From the NCBI RefSeq assembly GCF_007750395.1, contig NZ_CP036281.1, forward strand, positions 2,751,001 to 2,815,000: a stretch of 64,000 nucleotides of DNA. The letters are read 5' to 3'. A program made the translations under genes and the position numbers. This stretch comes from Polystyrenella longa (GTDB lineage: Bacteria; Planctomycetota; Planctomycetia; Planctomycetales; Planctomycetaceae). The notes below the pieces were generated by a model. It ran no database searches, was not told where the DNA came from, and worked only from the letters and a program-made list of their open reading frames with translations. Of this stretch, positions 39,019 through 47,267 are shown in pieces (position 1 is the first letter of the stretch; every line of letters starts with the position of its first letter).

Positions 39019-40797
39019 TTAATGGTTAATTCCGAAGCCAAGAGTCAGGCCGTGTAGAGCCATGTCACCCTGGGTGCGAAGAGGTCCGCCTGCATCCCAC
39101 CAGAGTTGAGCTTCGTAACCGCCGCGAACAAACATTTCGGTGTTACAGCCGACCAGCATAGCGTACTGCATACCGAGACCCAGTTCGCCGATCGCCAGCG
39201 ATTCATCTCCGCGGTAAGTATCGTATCCGACGTTTGCTCCGCCGTTCTTGATTTCATGAACGTCCTGGTAAGCTTCGCCGAAGAGGATAGAACCCCGTGC
39301 CCGACTATAAACAGAGAGTCCGCCACAGCTGTCGAACGGACGATTCCAATCGATCGAAACGGTAGGACCAAAGCCTTCAAAGCCATGCTTGTGGTTAACT
39401 TGTTCGTCCAGCATTCCACCATTATCGTACGCAGTACCGATCATCTGCTGATCCATTTTACCATATCGCAGACCAGCACCAACAAGCACGTTGTGTTTGC
39501 AGAAATTGTGGCGACTTGTGAATTCAAAGTCAGCCGTCTGCAAATTCATTGAGTGTGACGTTTCCAGTGTTTCGCCTGGTCCGGCGAAGGCGTTACGTGT
39601 CAGTTGACCGTTCGCTTCAAAGACTTCGATCAATGCAAGCTGAGTTGGTTCAACATACAGCTGGCTGGAAGCGAGGTCGTGATCGAACTGCCAATAGGTG
39701 AATCGGAAGCCAAATCCGTCGCAGGTTTCCCAACCAGCCCACACGCGTGGTGCAAACTCGTAATCGTAATCGAAAGGAATCACGATGTTATCATTCGGTG
39801 GTGGGTCCAGTACGATACCAACGTTTTCCTGAAAGTTAGGTTGGAGCCACATGAACTCAAAACCAGCGTAGTAGGAAGAGCGGCAGCAATCTTCTGGTTC
39901 ATAGCAGCCGACCGTTCCGCAAGCGTCAGTTCCATATCCGCCTGTGGAGATACCACAGTAGGAATCAGCACTGTTGCAGGTTCCGCTCTGGCATGAAGGG
40001 CCAGCCTGTGGGCCACAGCTATCGCAGGAGATTGGTGAGTAGAAGCTAGCCGTTTGCAGCTGTTCGTTTGCAGCGACGCCATACTGAGTCTGGTACTGCT
40101 GAGTTGGTTGCGCAGCCTGTACTGGCTGAGGTGCTGCAGAAGCGGGGCTGAAGTTCTGGGAAGCGACAGATTGATCAAAGTACGTCTGTTGCTGCTGAAC
40201 TACCGGTTGTGAAAAAGGTTGAACCTGCTGGACCGGTTGAATCTGCTGAGCCGGTGCGCTGAACTGTTGCGTGCTAAACTGCTGCGCATTGTAGTTCTGG
40301 TTCTGGTATGGCTGTGCCGCGTAGGACTGAGTTGTCGCCTGAGCGGAGGGGGCAGATCCGTTCCAGGGTGACGTTCCCAGTGTTCTTGGCTGATTAGGTA
40401 CAGGCTGTTGTTGAGTGAATGCCTGCGGTGCGACTGCACCCGGTGTCTGGTATTGAACAGGTTGCAGATTCATGTTCTGCATCTGTTGCATCTGAGCTTG
40501 CGATGCGGGCAGTTGATACTGCTGAGTAAATGCCTGCTGAGGGTACTGGTTTTGTACTTCAGTGGGAGGCGTGTAATGAAAACTCTGCTGTTGCCCCACC
40601 TGTTGGATGGGAGCGTTCGCATAGTTTATCGGTTGAGCGGACTGATACGGCTGAGCGTATTGACCGTTAACCGGAGCCTGGTAGGGCTGTGCTTGTTGAT
40701 TCTGTCCCAGATAACCATTCTGGGCGAATAATGGTGCAGTCGTCCACGCGAAGCCGACTCCTGCAATCGTGAAGATTTCTTTCCAGCCGAGCTTCAT
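39019..40797 (-). CDS. Gln-rich exported protein with Lpg1974-type outer-membrane beta-barrel
   Basis: About 593 aa. The ATG at 40797 (MKLGWKEIFTIAGVGFAW) has AGGGGG about 8 nt upstream and starts a signal peptide ending near LFAQ; the frame is open to 40971. Residues about 27-270 are extremely Gln/Pro/Tyr-rich (QPYQAPVNGQYAQPYQS style). A Cys-rich knot follows (SCDSCGP, SCQSGTC, CYEPEDCC). The C-terminal about 270 residues look like the Lpg1974-family barrel: alternating aromatic strands such as YYAGFEFMWLQPNF, FGFRFTYWQFDHDL and LTLGFGINH at the end. It is probably an abundant outer-membrane or surface protein, with the Gln-rich part extending into the periplasm or outside. Confidence 0.87.
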   Translation of the reverse strand: MKLGWKEIFTIAGVGFAWTTAPLFAQNGYLGQNQQAQPYQAPVNGQYAQPYQSAQPINYANAPIQQVGQQQSFHYTPPTEVQNQYPQQAFTQQYQLPASQAQMQQMQNMNLQPVQYQTPGAVAPQAFTQQQPVPNQPRTLGTSPWNGSAPSAQATTQSYAAQPYQNQNYNAQQFSTQQFSAPAQQIQPVQQVQPFSQPVVQQQQTYFDQSVASQNFSPASAAPQPVQAAQPTQQYQTQYGVAANEQLQTASFYSPISCDSCGPQAGPSCQSGTCNSADSYCGISTGGYGTDACGTVGCYEPEDCCRSSYYAGFEFMWLQPNFQENVGIVLDPPPNDNIVIPFDYDYEFAPRVWAGWETCDGFGFRFTYWQFDHDLASSQLYVEPTQLALIEVFEANGQLTRNAFAGPGETLETSHSMNLQTADFEFTSRHNFCKHNVLVGAGLRYGKMDQQMIGTAYDNGGMLDEQVNHKHGFEGFGPTVSIDWNRPFDSCGGLSVYSRARGSILFGEAYQDVHEIKNGGANVGYDTYRGDESLAIGELGLGMQYAMLVGCNTEMFVRGGYEAQLWWDAGGPLRTQGDMALHGLTLGFGINH

Positions 40798-41667
40798 AGC
40801 AACAGCCCCCTGTCGTAATTGATCCATGGGCAGACGAACAAATGCAGTGTCGGTCGTGTCTCGTTTTCGAAAGCTTGACCTGCAATGGGTTCGTTTGTCG
40901 TCCCTGACGTTTAGTAAAGATAACGTGAAATCTGAGAAGTTCAGCCGAGCTAGAACGTCGCCATCGAGCACGTTTTAAACGAAACTTGATTGCGGAATTG
41001 CCAGTTTAGATTCTGGGATCGTTCAGAAGAGAACTCGTCAAAATGAGTTGCTCTTAACTCCACCGAACCGATGTCAGTCTGCTAATCCTCGCAGACAGTC
41101 TTTCCATCGGGATCCGGTTACATCAACTTTAGGTACTTGAAGGGCCTTATTATCAGTATTATTGGCACTTATGAGTTGCGTGGTGCTGTAAGTTGTTGCA
41201 GCGTAGTGGGATGCGTAACTGCATTCCGGTCGGGTGGGTCGAAATGGTCGTGCCGGTCTGGTAGTTTACACTGACTTTCCTGTTATCACGCGAACAACCG
41301 GGGCCATTAGAGGAATGGGTGCGTTACCCCAAAATTCAGTCAGATAAGGAGTTAAGCAGTTTTATCTTTGACTATTTCACCTGATGTGAGTTAGCATATC
41401 TTAACAGTATCTTTTGATGCGTTCTTATTCGTCGTTATGAAAACGGCTTCGCAAAGAGCATCAGTAATACTGCACACCAGTAGTTCTTCACCAACATGCC
41501 TGACTGTTACCTGTCGAGAACTACTTCACCCGCCTGACCGATAAACCTTCCTTAAACTGACAGTCTCTGAACCAACCAGAATGATCCCCCCTTCTCCTCG
41601 CCTGTTTAGCCCTCTACCTTAAATGGCGAACTTGATCTGGTTCACGAAGACTGGCTGACTCACTGTT
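40798..41667. other. Long divergent intergenic region
   Basis: 870 bp without a supported gene, between the outer-membrane protein (minus) and the PPC protein (plus). A small hairpin (41077-41082 with 41091-41096) is the only structure I note. Open frames are short. It probably holds long 5' leaders and promoters. Confidence 0.4.
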
Positions 41668-43977
41668 ATGAATCAAACTCTTTGCAATCGCATTTGCATG
41701 ACCGTCCTAACGGTCTGTTTCCTGATGACAGCGCCCACTTCAGCGGCGCCGCCTACGATCAGTCGATTGCAACCAATGTCGATACAACCAGGAAGCACAA
41801 CATCGGTAACTGTCACCGGTACGAATCTCGCTCAGTTAAGTGATGTCTGGAAAAACACTCCCGGCGATTGGAAGATCGCTGCTCAACCTGAAGGTAACGG
41901 AACGAAGGCGGACTCGGTCGTCGTCGATCTGACCACCTCACCGGAAGCAAAACCAGGAATATTTGGCTTTCGAGTGGCAACTCCGGAAGGAGTTTCCAAA
42001 CCCAATTTAATGATGATTGATAACCTGCCCGTCGTATCTGCAACCGGTCAGAATACGAACTTCGAAAACGCTCAGTCCGTTCCCTTTCCGACGGCAGTGG
42101 AAGGGCTCTGTCCGGCGGTCGCACGGCATTACTATAAAATTAATGTTACTGAAGCTCGCCGTATTGCAGTCGAAGTGTATGCTCGTCGGTTAGGCTCACT
42201 GCTTGATCCAATCATCTATCTGTATGACGCTTCCGGACGAACGTTGAGCTATGCCGATGACTCTCCCGGTTTGCAACGGGATTGCCAGCTGGAGTTCAAT
42301 CTGCCCGCAGCAGGCGACTATGTCGTTGAAATCCGCGACATCGCTTACAAAGGGGGGGCGACTTACCCCTACCATGTTCGCATTGGCGATTTCCCACTCG
42401 TGCATACAGCTTATCCTATACAATTAGCCGAGGGCAGTGAATCGACCGTCACGCTCCTTGGACAGATCCCTGATAATGACACCACTGTCACTGTTACTCC
42501 TGAAGCAGGGTCGGCGTTTTATTTAACCACTCCCGACTATGCCAACGGGACCTCTTTTTTGCCGGTAGCGACGACGACCTATCCAGTGCTGAATGAAACC
42601 GAACCCAATCAGGATGCGGAAACGGCCAATCCATTGGCGAGCGAGAGCGGTTATGTCTTTAACGGTCGACTGGATGAATTTCGCGATGTCGATCAGTTCA
42701 AGTTCAATGCTAAAGCGAATCAATGGTATCAGGTCCAAGCGGTTTCTGAGAAATATGGTTCTCCCGCCGACCTCGTCGTCAGCATGTACGAACCGAGTGG
42801 AAGTAAGTTGAAGGAAGTCGACGACACTGCCGGGCTGGAATCTCGATTCTTCCAGAAGACTGCAGACGCAGGTGAATATCGTATTGAAGTTCGCGACTTA
42901 AATCGCAAAGGAGGCGCGAACTACACTTATTCTGTTCTGGTCGAACCGGTTCAAACAGGTTTTACACTGACTGCGGAAGAGACTGTCCTTAATATTCCAC
43001 AAACAGGTACCGCGGCCATCACGGTGAAAGCGGAACGATATGGTTGGAATGAAGCCATTGAAATCGCTGCCGTTGATCTGCCAGCTGGGTACACCTCGCA
43101 TCGAACAATCATGGGACCGGGACGCAATGAAGTCGTGTTGACCATCTCTGGTTCGGGCGAAACAGAGACGGGGAAAATTATTCCGCTCAAGATTGTTGGA
43201 AAGGTGAAGTCGGGAGAAACAGAACTCGTCGAAACGGCGACAGTCAGCTCTGCCTGGAAACTCCATTTAAACAACATGACGACATTAACGGATCAGTTCA
43301 CTGAATCGTTGGTGCTGGGAGCCGAACCGGCACTTCCTTATCGCGTGAGATTCGAACCGGCCGAAATTGTCTTGGGTCCGAACTTGTCGGCGACGGTTAA
43401 AGTCATCGCCGAACGCAACGAAGGTTTCACTGAAGAAATTGCTCTCGCGCTCACTCCTGCCGCTGACAAAAACGGATTGCCGGCGAATGTCACTGCCGAT
43501 GTCAAGCCGATCGTCAAAGACCAGACTGAAGCAATCGTCACGATTACCGGTACTGAAAAAGCGGGTCTAGGCGAATTTACGATCGCGATCCAAAGCACCC
43601 TCAAAAAAGACAAACTTACTTTCACTCAACCGCTTCCCGGTTTGAATCTCATATTTGAATCTGCACTTACGGCGACAGCGATATTAGAGAAAACAGAAGC
43701 TCGCAAAACAGAAGTGGTCCCTGTTAAGTTGACTATCAAACGGAATCCGGCACTTACCGGAGAAGTTACCTACACTATGACCAACCTTCCGGAAGGGTAT
43801 ACCGTTCCTTCAGGAACTATTGCTGCGGACGCATCAGAAGCCGTGGTGGAACTGACCGTTCCAGAAACAGCCGTTCCTGTGGATTTAAGCAAGCTGACTT
43901 TTACCATTGAAGCCAAACAAGGTGAAAAGGTATTCAAAGCAGAAACGGCTCCCTTCACGCTCAAAGTGATCGAATAA
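41668..43977 (+). CDS. Exported protein with two PPC domains
   Basis: A 769-aa secreted protein of beta-sandwich modules. Signal peptide 1-26 (ending TSA|AP). An IPT/TIG-like start (ISRLQPMSIQPGSTTSVTVTGTNL) is followed by two bacterial pre-peptidase C-terminal (PPC) domains at about 125-245 and 305-430. Both show the pattern ...YKINVTEARRIAVEVYA/FKFNAKANQWYQVQAVS, then a DDSPGL or DDTAGL turn, then YVVEIRDIAYKGG or YRIEVRDLNRKGG. The C-terminal half has three or more Ig-like repeats. There is no catalytic domain. It lies 76 bp before a DUF1549/DUF1553 gene, so it probably works with that protein, perhaps in polymer binding. Confidence 0.88.
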   Translation: MNQTLCNRICMTVLTVCFLMTAPTSAAPPTISRLQPMSIQPGSTTSVTVTGTNLAQLSDVWKNTPGDWKIAAQPEGNGTKADSVVVDLTTSPEAKPGIFGFRVATPEGVSKPNLMMIDNLPVVSATGQNTNFENAQSVPFPTAVEGLCPAVARHYYKINVTEARRIAVEVYARRLGSLLDPIIYLYDASGRTLSYADDSPGLQRDCQLEFNLPAAGDYVVEIRDIAYKGGATYPYHVRIGDFPLVHTAYPIQLAEGSESTVTLLGQIPDNDTTVTVTPEAGSAFYLTTPDYANGTSFLPVATTTYPVLNETEPNQDAETANPLASESGYVFNGRLDEFRDVDQFKFNAKANQWYQVQAVSEKYGSPADLVVSMYEPSGSKLKEVDDTAGLESRFFQKTADAGEYRIEVRDLNRKGGANYTYSVLVEPVQTGFTLTAEETVLNIPQTGTAAITVKAERYGWNEAIEIAAVDLPAGYTSHRTIMGPGRNEVVLTISGSGETETGKIIPLKIVGKVKSGETELVETATVSSAWKLHLNNMTTLTDQFTESLVLGAEPALPYRVRFEPAEIVLGPNLSATVKVIAERNEGFTEEIALALTPAADKNGLPANVTADVKPIVKDQTEAIVTITGTEKAGLGEFTIAIQSTLKKDKLTFTQPLPGLNLIFESALTATAILEKTEARKTEVVPVKLTIKRNPALTGEVTYTMTNLPEGYTVPSGTIAADASEAVVELTVPETAVPVDLSKLTFTIEAKQGEKVFKAETAPFTLKVIE

Positions 43978-44053
43978 AATCAAAATGCATTCTCATAAAG
44001 ATTCTGCAACGGATTGCAAACAATATACAGAAGCAACAAGGAGCTTCGACTTA

Positions 44054-46588
44054 ATGAACCAGAACCTGAATTCAAGCCTGACATCTCTTCGGAACCGAAG
44101 AGCCTTTTTGTCTAGCCGGAAAATTGGCAATATCGCAATGACGCGATTTGTTTTCCTTTGTGGAGCAATCCTGTTCTGCCCACTGGCTCTCTTCGCGGAC
44201 TCAGAGCCAACCGGCGAAGTCGTCATCGAACAGCCGAGCCGAATCGAACTGGAACCGGGTGAAATCAACCTGGTTGGCGCACGCGCTGTACAGCAACTGG
44301 TGACGACAGGATTCTATTCGGGTGAAGAGACACGTGACCTGACAGGCGAAGTCGAATACGTCTCGGTTCATCCTGCTATCGCGAAAGTGGACGGGTCACG
44401 ATTGATTCCCGTTGGGAATGGTGAGACGACTGTGACCGCGAAAGTAGCGGGACAGGAGTCGGCAGTGAAAGTCACTGTCACTAACGTTGAAGTACTCACT
44501 CCCGTCAGCTTTAAGCATGATGTTCTTGCTTCACTGACTAAAGCGGACTGTAACTCCGGAGCATGTCACGGTTCTCCTTCGGGGAAAGGTGGCTTTCGGT
44601 TGTCACTACGCGGATACGATCCTCCTTTTGACATGGTGACTTTGCGAACAGAGTATTTCGGTCGACGTACTAATATTGTGGCCCCGGACGAATCTCTATT
44701 GATCAAAAAACCGCTAATGCAGGTCGCTCATGGTGGTGGTCGACGTCTACGCAAAGAGGATCCGATGCATCTCGCTCTCGTCAACTGGATTGGCGAAGGC
44801 ATGAAACTGGATAGCGAGGAAGCCCCCAGTCTCGTCAAAATTGATGTTTATCCCAAGAAACGAATCTTGTGGGAGAAATCGCCTCGGCAACAGCTTTATG
44901 TCATGGGCGAGTTCAGCGATGGTTCCATTAAAGATTTAACTGATCTGACCGTCTTCAGCTCCTCGAATGAGCGAGTCGCGTTTGCATCACCCGAGGGTCT
45001 TGTTGAAAAATCAAATCGGGGAGAAACCACCATTCTGGCTCGGTACCTCGATAAAATGTCGACCTGTGAAATTTCATTTCTGGAAGATGTCGACGGCTTT
45101 GCCTGGGCTAATCCACAAGAAAATAACTTCATCGATACACTCGCATTCGCCAAAATGCAGCAACTACAGATTCTTCCTTCCGAGTTATGCAGCGACGAGG
45201 AATTCCTGCGACGCGCGTACCTCGATGTTACGGGGCGACTGCCACGTGTCGAGGAGGCAACTGTTTTTCTGAATGATTCTTCTGCCGACAAGCGTGCTCA
45301 CTTAATCGATCAGCTTCTCGAAACCCCCGAATACGCCCAGTTCTGGTCTCTCAAGTGGAGTGACGTGCTCCGGGCGAGCAGTAAGAAGTTCAACGAAGTC
45401 GGGACTCACAAATTCCATGAGTGGATTAAGAACGTCGTTTATTCCGACGTACCGCTCAATCAGGTGGCGTATGAGTTATTAACTGCTTCGGGGAGTGCCT
45501 ACGAGAACCCGGCCGCCAACTACTGGCGAGCGAGTCGCGAGCCGGATGAAGCTACTGAAGTGACCGCTCAGCTCTTTTTGGGAATTCGTATTCAATGTGC
45601 GAAATGTCACAACCATCCGTTTGAGCGTTGGACGCAAGATAATTACTACGGTCTGGCGGCGACATTTGCCCGAATCGGTCGTAAACCGGTTTCGGACGCA
45701 AATGAAGAAGTCATCTTCATGAAAAATGATGGCGAGGTCACCCAGCCAAGAACAGGTGAGACGATGAAGGTTCATCTGCTTCTCAAAGGGGACGTTGAAG
45801 TTCCTGCAGATACTGACCGACGAGTTGTCTTTGCTGACTGGCTGACGGCGGCGGACAATCCGTTCTTCGCCAAAGCGACCGTCAATCGCATCTGGGGACA
45901 TCTGATGGGACGTGGTATTGTTGACCCGGTTGATGACTTCCGCGATTCGAACCCTCCTTCGAATGCACCACTGTTGGCCGAGTTAACCCAACAGTTCGTT
46001 AATAATGATTTCAGTATGAAGTGGGCGATTCGAACAATTATGAACAGTCGTTTGTATCAGCTCAGTTCAGAAAAGAATGACTTCAATTCCGAAGACGAAA
46101 TTTACCACTCTCATGCTTCGACCCGGTTAATGACAGCGGAGCAATTGCTCGATGCGATTTGCGACGTCACCGGCGTTCGTGAAAAGTTCGCCGGCGTTCC
46201 GATTGGAACTCGTACCGTGGAATTGGCCGAACCTCCCGCGGATCACTACTTCCTGAAAGTCTTCGGACAACCACAACGCGAGATGGCGTGCGAATGTGAA
46301 CGTTCGAGCGATTCTAACCTGTCACAGGCATTGCAGATGATCAACGGCCCTGTGATTCAGGATAAATTGAAGGTCGAAACAGGCCGTCTCCAGACTGCCA
46401 TCAAAGCGGGCAAGGACGACGTCACGATTATTAATGAAATCTACCTTGCCGCTGTTTCCCGTCAACCAGAAGAAGTCGAACTCAATGCGGCATTGGAACA
46501 CATTAAGTCTTCTGCCGAGCGAACTCAGGCTCTGGAAGATGTCGCCTGGGCGGTGCTGAACTCGAAGGAGTTCCTGTTCCAACACTAA
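44054..46588 (+). CDS. Exported Big2-DUF1549-DUF1553 protein
   Basis: About 844 aa. AAGGAG lies upstream of the ATG at 44054; the frame opens at 43985, and an ATG at 44138 would start directly at the signal peptide (MTRFVFLCGAILFCPLALFA). After the signal peptide comes a Big2-like domain (SRIELEPGEINLVGARAVQQ to VTVTNVEVL). A CNSGACHG motif (C-x4-CH, at about 44551) follows and stands where PSCyt1 carries CxxCH. Then comes DUF1549 with a standard CAKCHNHPFERW, and DUF1553 (VVFADWLTAADNPFF, ATVNRIWGHLMGRGIVDP, SRLYQLSSEKNDF). It lacks the LamG-like insert of the 31898 paralogue and has no DUF1501 partner here. A terminator follows. Confidence 0.92.
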   Translation: MNQNLNSSLTSLRNRRAFLSSRKIGNIAMTRFVFLCGAILFCPLALFADSEPTGEVVIEQPSRIELEPGEINLVGARAVQQLVTTGFYSGEETRDLTGEVEYVSVHPAIAKVDGSRLIPVGNGETTVTAKVAGQESAVKVTVTNVEVLTPVSFKHDVLASLTKADCNSGACHGSPSGKGGFRLSLRGYDPPFDMVTLRTEYFGRRTNIVAPDESLLIKKPLMQVAHGGGRRLRKEDPMHLALVNWIGEGMKLDSEEAPSLVKIDVYPKKRILWEKSPRQQLYVMGEFSDGSIKDLTDLTVFSSSNERVAFASPEGLVEKSNRGETTILARYLDKMSTCEISFLEDVDGFAWANPQENNFIDTLAFAKMQQLQILPSELCSDEEFLRRAYLDVTGRLPRVEEATVFLNDSSADKRAHLIDQLLETPEYAQFWSLKWSDVLRASSKKFNEVGTHKFHEWIKNVVYSDVPLNQVAYELLTASGSAYENPAANYWRASREPDEATEVTAQLFLGIRIQCAKCHNHPFERWTQDNYYGLAATFARIGRKPVSDANEEVIFMKNDGEVTQPRTGETMKVHLLLKGDVEVPADTDRRVVFADWLTAADNPFFAKATVNRIWGHLMGRGIVDPVDDFRDSNPPSNAPLLAELTQQFVNNDFSMKWAIRTIMNSRLYQLSSEKNDFNSEDEIYHSHASTRLMTAEQLLDAICDVTGVREKFAGVPIGTRTVELAEPPADHYFLKVFGQPQREMACECERSSDSNLSQALQMINGPVIQDKLKVETGRLQTAIKAGKDDVTIINEIYLAAVSRQPEEVELNAALEHIKSSAERTQALEDVAWAVLNSKEFLFQH

Positions 46589-46619
46589 ACTGACCAATCA
46601 GTTAAATTATGACAATCCA

Positions 46620-46658
46620 AACAGGCACAGTGAGACTTCTCATTGTGCCTGTTTTGCT
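46620..46658 (+). terminator. Intrinsic terminator after the DUF1549/1553 gene
   Basis: A 15-bp stem with one G-U pair (46620-46634 with 46639-46653, 4-nt loop) is followed by a T-rich tail (TTTTGCTTT overlapping the stem end). It is 31 nt past the stop. Confidence 0.85.
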
Positions 46659-46697
46659 TTATGTCGATTTGCCAATATTTATCCCAGAAATGTGGAA

Positions 46698-47169
46698 ATG
46701 ACAGGCAACAAAGTCGATTCTTAAAAATATTCCAGAAGAGAATACTCCTCTATTTAATAAAGCTGAACAAGCTGGCAATTCATTCGCAAAGGGACGATTT
46801 TCTGAGTCGTTTGAATTCGCCACTCATGGGTTACGGCAAGCAAGTCTTGAATGCAGGGAACGCATTGCCGCCCATCAGGGGAATCTGGTGCACCATCAAT
46901 GTATCCTCGCCGAACTCTCTAGTCGCATTCAAAAACTGTTTGTAATGCTGGTTACCAGCGGTTGGGCATCTAAACAGGAAGATGAATTAGTGCATCAGGC
47001 TGGACAGGTTCTTACGGAGGAACTGAAACGCGAAATAACAGGCTCGCGTACCACTACGAAAGAACAAAAGACCTTCACCGACTTGGGGCGATCTATTATC
47101 GAAGGGCTATACGTCCCGATCTCCAACGTGGAGCCGCAACCGATTCTTATGAATTACGAGAACAGGTGA
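46698..47169 (+). pseudogene. Frameshifted small gene, or gene with +1 frameshift
   Basis: An ATG at 46698 opens MTGNKVDS and then meets TAA at 46722. If one base (T46722) is skipped, reading continues as KNIPEENTPLFNKAEQ and stays open for about 148 codons to the stop at 47167-47169. The joined product is a helix-rich soluble protein of about 156 aa (GRFSESFEFATHGLRQAS; LTEELKREITGSR; TDLGRSIIEG). The downstream part alone has only a GTG at 46888. It is either a pseudogene by one-base insertion, a sequencing error, or a +1 recoding site at TCT TAA A. Its position before fadJ suggests a fatty-acid role, perhaps related to acyl-CoA dehydrogenase C-termini, but I do not recognise it firmly. Confidence 0.55.
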
Positions 47170-47267
47170 GCCGTTATGGTTGAATCCAGTTGCCACCTGC
47201 GATAACAACAGATCAACTTGGCAATCAAGCACAACACTCGCCATCGCTCGAGGGAGTTTTTATTTCA

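Noticed and set aside
46643-46945. A 100-codon plus-strand frame starting in the terminator
   Set aside because: It starts inside the hairpin tail and its product looks random; the neighbouring frame from 46723 is the protein-like one.
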